This document shows, piece by piece, positions 6,234 through 11,260 of a stretch of 11,260 nucleotides of DNA (the first letter of the stretch is position 1; each line of letters opens with the position of its first letter). The notes below the pieces were generated by a model. It made no database searches and was not told the DNA's origin. It worked only from the letters and a program-made list of their open reading frames with translations. Origin of the DNA: DAIOXA01 sp050949165 (GTDB lineage Bacteria; Bacillota; Proteinivoracia; UBA4975); the NCBI GenBank assembly GCA_050949165.1, contig JBMNFF010000019.1, forward strand, positions 1 to 11,260, in the 5' to 3' direction. Position numbers and translations under genes: made by a program.

Positions 6234-7805
6234 GTGAGTGCAGATGTGTTGATCAAAAACGGGCTGGTAATTGACGGAAGCGGCAAGGCCGGAGAAGTGC
6301 GGCCGGTGGCCATTAAGGGAGACAGGCTCTACCTGCCCCGACCGGGAGAAGCTGTGCAGGCCAAAGTGGTGGTGGATGCCCAGGGCCTGGTGGTGGCCCC
6401 CGGCTTCATCGATATCCATTCCCATACCACCCTGAACGGCCTGGTCAGGTCCAAGGGGGGCAGCAAGCTGTCCCAGGGCATTACCACGGAAATCACCGGC
6501 AACTGCGGGGCCTTTCCTTCCCCCTACACCCCGGAAAACCTGGAGACGCTTTCTTCGGTCCATAATATGGACTGGTCCCTGCCGGGCTACCGCCGCTACC
6601 TGCAGCAATTCCAGACCACCCCCATCTCCCATAACCTGGGCTTCCTCATCGGCCATGGCTCGGTGCGGGCTGCCGTCATGGGCTATGAGGACCGCAAGCC
6701 CACAGCCGCCGAGCTGGAAAAGATGAAGGAGTATGTGGCGGAAGGCATGGAGCACGGCGCCATGGGCATGTCCACCGGCCTGGGCTATCCGCCGGGAATC
6801 TTTTCCGAAATCGACGAACTGGTAGAACTGTACAAGGTGGTGGCCAAATACGGCGGCATCCATGCCACCCACATGCGGGATGAGGGCGACGAGCTGCTGG
6901 AATCCATCGACGAGGCCATCGCCATCAGCCGCCGCTCCGGCGCCTCCCTCCAGGTCTCCCACCTCAAGGCCACCGGCAAACCAAATTGGGGCAAGGTTGT
7001 GGCCGCCCGGGAGAAGTTGGAGGCGGCAAGAAGAGAGGGGCTGGATGTCAACTACGACTTCTACCCCTACACCGCCTGTTCGACGGGCTTGAGCAGTCAA
7101 CTGCCCAACTGGGTCCACGAGGGGGGCTGGAGCAAGTCGGCAGTACGCCTGCAAGAGCCGGAAACCCGGGCCAGGATCCTGGCAGAGGTAAAGGACATGC
7201 TGGAAGAAGCCGTGGGCTGGCATAACTACCTCATCACCCTCCTCTCGGAGAAGAACCGCCATCTGGAGGGCAAAAATCTGGCGGAAATCGCTGAAATCCG
7301 GGGGCAACATCCCGCCGAGGCCATGCTGGACCTGCTCCTGGAGGAAGAGGGCGATATCGACATGATCAAGTTCGCCATGACCGAGGCCGATGTCCGCACT
7401 GTGGCGGCGGGAGAACTCTCCATGGTCGGCACCGACGGCAGCGCCGAGCTTCTCAACGACCCCCACAAGAGAAAGCCCCATCCCCGGGCGTACGGAAGTT
7501 TCCCCCGGGTGCTCCGCCTGTTCTGGCGAGAGCAGGGGCTCTATAGTCTGGAAGCGCTTATCGCCAAGATGACTGCAGTCCCGGCCCGCAAGCTCAAACT
7601 GAATGGGCGGGGGCTGATCGCCGACGGCTACTTTGCCGACCTGGTCCTCTTTGATCCCGAGACGATAGGAGATACTGCAACCTATGCCAATCCCCACCAG
7701 CTGGCGGCGGGAATCCACAAGGTCTATGTCAACGGCGCCCTGGCCTATGAAGAAGGCCGCTTTCTGGATCCCAAAAGCGGCGTCATGGTCAAGCCCTCCA
7801 TATAA
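6234..7805 (+). CDS. N-acyl-D-amino-acid deacylase (D-aminoacylase), amidohydrolase superfamily
   Basis: Zinc hydrolase of 523 residues predicted to cleave N-acyl-D-amino acids into a carboxylate and a free D-amino acid in the cytoplasm (no signal peptide). The fold is an N-terminal beta strand domain, a TIM barrel and a C-terminal return to the beta domain. Metal and catalytic motifs are visible: GFIDIHSHT (H62, H64), the family-specific bridging cysteine in TGNCGAF (C91), HATHMRDEG (H213), VSHLK (H243) and the catalytic aspartate in VGTDGSAELL (D401). HPRAYGSFPRVLR and the C-terminal GLIADGYFADLVLFDPETI are also characteristic. Length is slightly above the roughly 480-530 range of the family. 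It starts with GTG and sits between two terminators, so it is transcribed alone. Related D-hydantoinase or dihydroorotase families lack the GNCG cysteine, so I favour D-aminoacylase; acyl and side-chain specificity are unknown. Confidence 0.92.
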   Translation: MSADVLIKNGLVIDGSGKAGEVRPVAIKGDRLYLPRPGEAVQAKVVVDAQGLVVAPGFIDIHSHTTLNGLVRSKGGSKLSQGITTEITGNCGAFPSPYTPENLETLSSVHNMDWSLPGYRRYLQQFQTTPISHNLGFLIGHGSVRAAVMGYEDRKPTAAELEKMKEYVAEGMEHGAMGMSTGLGYPPGIFSEIDELVELYKVVAKYGGIHATHMRDEGDELLESIDEAIAISRRSGASLQVSHLKATGKPNWGKVVAAREKLEAARREGLDVNYDFYPYTACSTGLSSQLPNWVHEGGWSKSAVRLQEPETRARILAEVKDMLEEAVGWHNYLITLLSEKNRHLEGKNLAEIAEIRGQHPAEAMLDLLLEEEGDIDMIKFAMTEADVRTVAAGELSMVGTDGSAELLNDPHKRKPHPRAYGSFPRVLRLFWREQGLYSLEALIAKMTAVPARKLKLNGRGLIADGYFADLVLFDPETIGDTATYANPHQLAAGIHKVYVNGALAYEEGRFLDPKSGVMVKPSI

Positions 7806-7837
7806 ATGTGCCCCTGAAACAACTCAATAGATTACTG

Positions 7838-7860
7838 GCTGCCTTCGGGCAGCTTTTTTT
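7838..7860 (+). terminator. Rho-independent terminator after the deacylase gene
   Basis: Stem GCTGCC (7838-7843), stable TTCG tetraloop, stem GGCAGC (7848-7853), then seven T. It lies 33 bases after the deacylase stop codon. Confidence 0.95.
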
Positions 7861-7886
7861 GCGCCGGGAAAATGAAGCTGGGTATT

Positions 7887-7916
7887 AAAAAGCCGCCCCG
7901 CCCGGGCGGCGTTTTT
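7887..7916. terminator. Bidirectional terminator between convergent genes
   Basis: GCCGCCC (7892-7898), loop CGCCC, GGGCGGC (7904-7910), flanked by five A on the left and G plus five T on the right, so it gives a U-tract in both directions. Its right flank overlaps the stop codon of the SpoIIP gene (7915-7917), which it mainly serves; it also backs up the deacylase terminator. Confidence 0.92.
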
Positions 7917-9084
7917 ACTTGGGTTCGTCGCCTCCGCCCCGGTTCCTGACCCGGGCTTTAAAGAGGTCACCGAATTCCCCCTTGGCAAATCCCTGAAGCT
8001 TACGCTTCATCTCTGGCCAACTGCCGGCGCTGATGTAGAGAAAGACGCCGCCGCCGATGATTACGATGGCCAGAAGCCAGAGGATGGTGGAGAGGACAGT
8101 TCTCCCTCTGCCCTGGCCCCGGGGCTGAGCCGCAGGGTCCTGGGCGGCCTCGGCCCGGCCGTAGAGCAGGGTGGCCAGGACATCGGCAAATTTTGCCGCA
8201 GATTCCTCGGCGGCCTCCTTGTCGGTTTGGTGGGTGCCCACCTCGATCAGGATGGAAGCTGGACTCATATCCTGGTTGTAATTGCCCTTGGCCGAGAAAA
8301 TGCCCTTGACGAGGCCGGGATATTTTTCATCGGCAACGGCTTTCAGCTCTTCGGCAAAGGCCTGGTTGGCAGCCTGGTTTTGGTTCTGCCGGCCCACCAC
8401 CAGCTGGATTTGTACAGTTCCGTCTTCGGTCTGATATTCTTCGGCGGGTATGGCGTCCCGATGCACATCCACCACAGCGTCGACGCCTTCGCCCATGATC
8501 TCTTCCACCGTTTCCCGGGAGCGCTTGTAGGCGCCGGCATCATGGGGGACATGGGTCTCCTTGGATTCCACCACTTCGACCCCGTTGTCCTCCAAGGCTT
8601 TGGCCAGGGACTCGGCAACATCGATGATGCCGCCGCCCTCGGGAATGCTGTCGGTGCCGTCATTGGGGACATAGGATTCCGCCCCGTGGGTGTTGTAGAC
8701 GCCGATCTTTTTGTTCACATTTTCTTCTTCCTGGACCAGCAGAGGACGGGGTAAGAGGATCGCCGCGGCGATGCGGACCTTGTCCAGGATGGATTGGCCC
8801 CTGTCCCGACTCACCGGCCGGGCCAGGGCGTCGTCGCCCTCCACCTCATAGACCTCCCAGCGCCGGTTGTCCATACCGATCCAGGTGTCGCCGACGTGGA
8901 TGTGGCGAGCCGTCCGCATCAGGACATTGCCCCCTTGGTCCCTCAGGGTGTAGACGCCGCCGTCATCCCTGGTGTCCAGGTGTAAGAGGTCAAAGAATTC
9001 TTCCGTCGGATTCCCCTGGCCCCTGACCGGGCTGAGGGGCAGCACCAAGGCCAGGGCCAGCAGGATAATGCCTATGCGCTTCAC
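7915..9084 (-). CDS. spoIIP: SpoIIP-family peptidoglycan hydrolase with C-terminal membrane anchor
   Basis: Predicted zinc-dependent N-acetylmuramoyl-L-alanine amidase of the SpoIIP family, which thins septal peptidoglycan during engulfment in sporulating bacteria. The start is GTG at 9084, with AGGAGGG (9091-9097) six bases upstream; a longer frame to 9117 would run back over the upstream gene. The 389 residues comprise an N-terminal signal or anchor (3-20), a small domain with LRDQGGNVLMRTARHIHVGD (about 48-66), and the SpoIIP core: YNTHGAESYVP (H133, E136), VPHDAGAYKRSRETV, DVHRDAIP (H208), FSAKGNYNQDMSPASILIEVG (approximately 263-283) and a final EVGTH (E281). A proline/glycine linker then leads to a second membrane helix (about 331-352) and a basic tail. 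Canonical SpoIIP has one N-terminal helix, so the extra anchor is notable. It follows the DUF1614 gene by 13 bases. It may be a SpoIIP paralogue rather than the engulfment enzyme itself. Confidence 0.88.
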   Translation of the reverse strand: MKRIGIILLALALVLPLSPVRGQGNPTEEFFDLLHLDTRDDGGVYTLRDQGGNVLMRTARHIHVGDTWIGMDNRRWEVYEVEGDDALARPVSRDRGQSILDKVRIAAAILLPRPLLVQEEENVNKKIGVYNTHGAESYVPNDGTDSIPEGGGIIDVAESLAKALEDNGVEVVESKETHVPHDAGAYKRSRETVEEIMGEGVDAVVDVHRDAIPAEEYQTEDGTVQIQLVVGRQNQNQAANQAFAEELKAVADEKYPGLVKGIFSAKGNYNQDMSPASILIEVGTHQTDKEAAEESAAKFADVLATLLYGRAEAAQDPAAQPRGQGRGRTVLSTILWLLAIVIIGGGVFLYISAGSWPEMKRKLQGFAKGEFGDLFKARVRNRGGGDEPK

Positions 9085-9090
9085 AGCGTG

Positions 9091-9099
9091 CCCTCCTCT
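9091..9099 (-). promoter_or_regulatory. Ribosome binding site overlapping the DUF1614 stop codon
   Basis: On the minus strand AGAGGAGGG begins within the TAG stop of the upstream gene (9098-9100) and lies six bases before GTG at 9084. This fixes the SpoIIP start and suggests translational coupling. Confidence 0.8.
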
Positions 9100-9784
9100 A
9101 TTCCTCATCTTCTTCATCCTTGCGCAGTTTTACCACCTTGGTACTGCTGAGGCCCCTGGTCAGGCTGCGGGACTGGTGTTCCTTGGGACCGCCCTGCACT
9201 CGCTCCAGGGTCTCGCCAAAGAGCTCCGCCAGGGCCACAGCCAGGATTCCCACAATTACCACCCCGTCAAAGAGGCCGGCCCCGCCGATGGTGACGCTGC
9301 TGTCCCCGCCAATATAGGCCACCTCGATCCGGGATATTACATCCACCAGGATCATGGACATTACCCCTGCGATGAAGGCCGAGCGCCGGGACCTGCCGGC
9401 GACATAGCCAGCTATGGCCGCCAGGATGGCGTAAAGGTACATCGGATCTATGGGCAGGGGAAAGAGGGGCGTGGCGGGGAAGAGCTTGTTGGCTCCGTAT
9501 ATCACCGCCGTGGCGACGATGGTGGCGATGATGGCCCGGGTCTTCTCCTTGACTGTCCCCGCCTTGACAAAGAGGTAAATGGCCAGGATGGCGGGGACCA
9601 CGGCGCCCCCGATATTGACGGCTACATTGGCGGTGACGGGGATCTCGATGAAGTTCCCCAGCGCCATGGCGGCGATAAATAGCAGCGCCTCCCGGTCGGT
9701 CAGGCGAAGGCGGTCCAGAACCCTTTGGGCCACGCCTACATAGATGAGCACTGCGACAATTACAAGGGATGTTAATCCTAGCAT
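9098..9784 (-). CDS. DUF1614 family polytopic membrane protein
   Basis: Membrane protein of 228 residues with no established function. About seven hydrophobic segments are visible (near 2-19, 34-50, 58-74, 86-100, 112-130, 137-153 and 172-190). The text AQRVLDRLRLTDREALLFI near residues 19-37, ALGNFIEIPV, VNIGGAVVPAILAIYLFV and a late GGAGLFDGVVIVGILAVAL match what I recall of the DUF1614 family in spore-forming Bacillota. A charged tail of about 38 residues ends in RKDEEDEE. The ATG has an AAGGAGA site six to seven bases upstream. It is the first gene of a two-gene operon with the SpoIIP-like hydrolase, a pairing I believe recurs in Clostridia; this suggests a partner, scaffold or transport role for the hydrolase, but that is inference. 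Confidence 0.82.
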   Translation of the reverse strand: MLGLTSLVIVAVLIYVGVAQRVLDRLRLTDREALLFIAAMALGNFIEIPVTANVAVNIGGAVVPAILAIYLFVKAGTVKEKTRAIIATIVATAVIYGANKLFPATPLFPLPIDPMYLYAILAAIAGYVAGRSRRSAFIAGVMSMILVDVISRIEVAYIGGDSSVTIGGAGLFDGVVIVGILAVALAELFGETLERVQGGPKEHQSRSLTRGLSSTKVVKLRKDEEDEE

Positions 9785-9877
9785 GGCTGCTCTCCTTTGC
9801 TGCAGTTTATATCTTTAAGTTAACCGGATTTGCGCCGCTAAATACCAGTAGCAAAAAATAAAGCAACCGCGAACATC

Positions 9878-9949
9878 GGGGACAGCGACGGCTCATCAGT
9901 CCGCCCGACGGTGGGCTTCAACCTGTCCCACAAAAAAAGTCCGGGGACA
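9878..9949. repeat. Mutually exclusive hairpins built from GGGGACA/TGTCCC elements
   Basis: GGGGACAG (9878-9885) can pair with CTGTCCC (9923-9929) around an inner GCCC/GGGC stem (9903-9906 with 9913-9916). Alternatively TGTCCC (9924-9929) can pair with GGGACA (9944-9949) across a loop containing seven A. Such sequence is common in noncoding remnants flanking Y1 transposase loci. It lies upstream of the predicted promoter, so it is probably not in the acyltransferase leader. Confidence 0.5.
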
Positions 9950-9986
9950 AATTATCAATCTTTAATTGGCCAGGCTTCCTTAGTAT

Positions 9987-10015
9987 TCGACATAATTCGC
10001 CTTATCATATATAAT
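9987..10015 (+). promoter_or_regulatory. Sigma-A-type promoter for the acyltransferase operon
   Basis: TCGACA (9987-9992) is one base off TTGACA, followed by a 17-base spacer and a perfect TATAAT (10010-10015). Transcription would begin near 10022, giving a leader of about 47 bases with a GAGGTGA ribosome site before the ATG at 10069. Confidence 0.8.
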
Positions 10016-10068
10016 TGGAGAATAAAGGTGCATTCGCTGCTATTCTCAATTTAAAAAGAGGTGAGTCA

Positions 10069-11175
10069 ATGGAAGGGAAAGCTTTGTTCTCGCGGAACCT
10101 GGTCAATAAGGGCAGGCAGGTAGAGTTGGACGTGGTAAAGGGGCTTGCCATTGTCTTCATGGTCCTGGTCCATTGTCTGGAAGAATACACGGTCTGGCCG
10201 CTGCCAGGGACATTGTCAACTTACATAATTGAGTTTTTGGGCAGCCCTCCGGCAGCCCCGGTTTTCATGTTTGCCCTGGGTATCGGCATTGTCTATTCCC
10301 GTAAGAGTGATGCCAGAAGCCTGCTAAAGCGGGGAATTTGGCTTTTGGCATTGGGATATATCCTCAGCTTTTTCCGGGACCTTCTGCCCCATCTGGTCTT
10401 ATATGCCAAGACCCAGGATTCAGCGTATTACAGTGAGGGGATTCAGCTCTTTCTGGGCATCGATATCCTGCAATTCGCCGCCCTCACCTTCATATTTTTC
10501 GGCATTGCCACCGCACTTCGGTTTAAGCCCCTCTCATACTTTATCGCCGCCCTGATCTTGGCGGGAATTAATCTGGCAGTGGCGGGAATATCCCCGGAAA
10601 ATGAGGTGCTGCGGATCTTCCTGGGCCTGTTTTGGGGCACCAATGAGTACGCCTGGTTTCCCTTCTTGGTCTGGATAATTTACCCCATAGGGGGCTATCT
10701 CTTCGGGAATCTGCTGATCCGCTGCAATAATAAAGGGCAGTTTTATAAACAGGTATTTGCAATCTCCTTGGCAATTCTGGCGCTTTTCGGCCTCTACTCC
10801 TATCTCAGCGGCGTCGATTTCGGCGCCCATGACGGGTTATATCAGGAGGCCTATTATCACCACGATCTCATCGGAAACATAATCCTCCTTGCCTTTGTCG
10901 GGGTGTGGACAAGCCTTATCTACTTCTTAACGGCCTTTCTGCCTAAATTCATCACGGGGGCCTTGGCCAGGTGGAGTAAGAATATCACCACCATCTACTG
11001 CGTGCACTGGCTGATAATTGGCTGGTCGCTTATCTTCATGCCTCCCCTCTCCCTGCCTTGGCTGCTCCTTACCTTTGCCTTAATTCATGCAGCCAGCGAT
11101 ATTATTTCTATCTATTATCTGCAGCTGAAAACAAGAGTTGTCGCGAGACTCCAGGGTAAGTCTCTGAACGGATAA
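10069..11175 (+). CDS. Polytopic membrane acyltransferase (HGSNAT/DUF1624-like or acyltransferase 3-like)
   Basis: Integral membrane protein of 368 residues with about nine or ten hydrophobic helices. The N-terminal text RQVELDVVKGLAIVFMVLVH (residues 16-35) has the R-x-x-x-[IL]-D-x-x-[KR]-G-L-A pattern and membrane histidine (H35) seen at the start of heparan-alpha-glucosaminide N-acetyltransferase-like (DUF1624) and acyltransferase-3 proteins. A late NITTIYCVHWLIIG (305-318, H313) resembles the final conserved helix of such enzymes. These move acyl groups, usually acetyl, across the membrane onto glycans or other envelope molecules; acceptor and donor here are unknown. The ATG at 10069 has GAGGTGA in front; an in-frame TTG at 10015 overlaps the -10 box and is rejected. 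It is followed after 17 bases by a lipoprotein gene in the same direction, suggesting an operon. Confidence 0.8.
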   Translation: MEGKALFSRNLVNKGRQVELDVVKGLAIVFMVLVHCLEEYTVWPLPGTLSTYIIEFLGSPPAAPVFMFALGIGIVYSRKSDARSLLKRGIWLLALGYILSFFRDLLPHLVLYAKTQDSAYYSEGIQLFLGIDILQFAALTFIFFGIATALRFKPLSYFIAALILAGINLAVAGISPENEVLRIFLGLFWGTNEYAWFPFLVWIIYPIGGYLFGNLLIRCNNKGQFYKQVFAISLAILALFGLYSYLSGVDFGAHDGLYQEAYYHHDLIGNIILLAFVGVWTSLIYFLTAFLPKFITGALARWSKNITTIYCVHWLIIGWSLIFMPPLSLPWLLLTFALIHAASDIISIYYLQLKTRVVARLQGKSLNG

Positions 11176-11192
11176 GAAAAGAGGTAAAAAAA

Positions 11193-11260
11193 ATGAAAAA
11201 GCGATTTATAATTGGCTCTGTACTGCTGGCAATCACGCTTTTACTCAGCGCCTGCAGTCC
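11193..11260 (+). CDS. Lipoprotein, N-terminus only (cut by window edge)
   Basis: Only the first 22 codons are in the window. MKKRFIIGSVLLAITLLLSA then Cys21 is a clear lipoprotein signal with lipobox LSAC. GAGGT (11181-11185) precedes the ATG by seven bases. It lies 17 bases after the acyltransferase stop with no terminator between, so it is probably co-transcribed. Its function cannot be judged. Confidence 0.85.
   Translation, partial: MKKRFIIGSVLLAITLLLSACS

Larger units (their letters stand above)
9785..10068. other. Divergent intergenic region between DUF1614 and acyltransferase genes
   Basis: 284 bases between genes transcribed apart. The left part is AT-rich and must promote the DUF1614-SpoIIP operon; TATAAA occurs on the minus strand at 9806-9811 but has no good -35. 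The middle (9878-9949) holds complementary GGGGACA/TGTCCC elements. The right part carries a strong promoter for the acyltransferase. No convincing small gene is seen. Confidence 0.7.

Noticed and set aside
6210..7718. Minus-strand open frame of 502 codons opposite the deacylase
   Set aside because: Antisense shadow of a high-GC gene; the plus-strand product has a complete metal-binding motif set and a good ribosome site.
7838..7853. Similarity of the terminator stem GCTGCC-TTCG-GGCAGC to the hairpin in the 28-base repeats
   Set aside because: Both share a CTGCC/GGCAG core, but such GC-rich stems recur by chance; flanking sequences differ and only the terminator has a T-tract.
9806..9845. 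Possible forespore (sigma-F-like) promoter for the DUF1614-SpoIIP operon: GTATT, 15 bases, GGTTAACTT on the minus strand
   Set aside because: Spacing fits, but at least two conserved -10 positions disagree with the consensus, so the match could be chance. It would matter if transcription start mapping placed a start near 9810.
10015..10068. Upstream TTG start extending the acyltransferase by 18 residues
   Set aside because: The TTG overlaps the TATAAT box, so it would not be in the transcript; the ATG at 10069 has a proper ribosome site.

Overview
The window looks like ordinary chromosome from an endospore-forming, low-to-mid GC Gram-positive bacterium (Bacillota, probably an anaerobic Clostridia- or Limnochordia-type lineage). 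The evidence is a SpoIIP-family sporulation cell-wall hydrolase, several lipoprotein signal peptides, strong AGGAGG-type ribosome binding sites with some GTG starts, and compact rho-independent terminators. I cannot assign a species. No phage, integrase, intact transposase, CRISPR, rRNA or tRNA is visible.

Layout. (1) Positions 1-4829, minus strand: an oligopeptide/dipeptide ABC importer operon, transcribed oppA-oppB-oppC-oppD, with oppD cut off by the left edge. OppA is a surface lipoprotein receptor, OppB and OppC form the channel and OppD is an ATPase. A pair of perfect hairpins separates oppA from oppB, and oppB/oppC overlap by four bases. (2) Positions 4830-5301: a divergent intergenic region with an unusual tandem-hairpin leader in front of oppA (two identical 28-bp repeats plus a third stem-loop) and some degenerate repeat DNA. 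(3) Positions 5302-7805, plus strand: a lipoprotein-like DUF4097 protein made of a ladder of TSNG repeats, closed by a terminator, then a D-aminoacylase/N-acyl-D-amino-acid deacylase with its own terminator. (4) Positions 7915-9784, minus strand: a two-gene operon, a DUF1614 membrane protein followed by a SpoIIP-family amidase that carries an extra C-terminal membrane anchor, ending in a bidirectional terminator. (5) Positions 9785-10068: a divergent promoter region with a near-consensus housekeeping promoter and repeat-derived hairpins. (6) Positions 10069-11260, plus strand: a polytopic membrane acyltransferase and the first 22 codons of a lipoprotein in the same probable operon.

How the genes fit together. 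The opp operon imports peptides. The deacylase would release free D-amino acids from N-acyl-D-amino acids, and the SpoIIP-like enzyme cuts peptidoglycan. A loose theme of peptide and cell-wall turnover is therefore possible, but these are separate transcription units and the link is inference. The least explained parts are the structured oppA leader, the C-terminally anchored SpoIIP paired with DUF1614, and the acyltransferase-lipoprotein pair. I found no clearly novel system.
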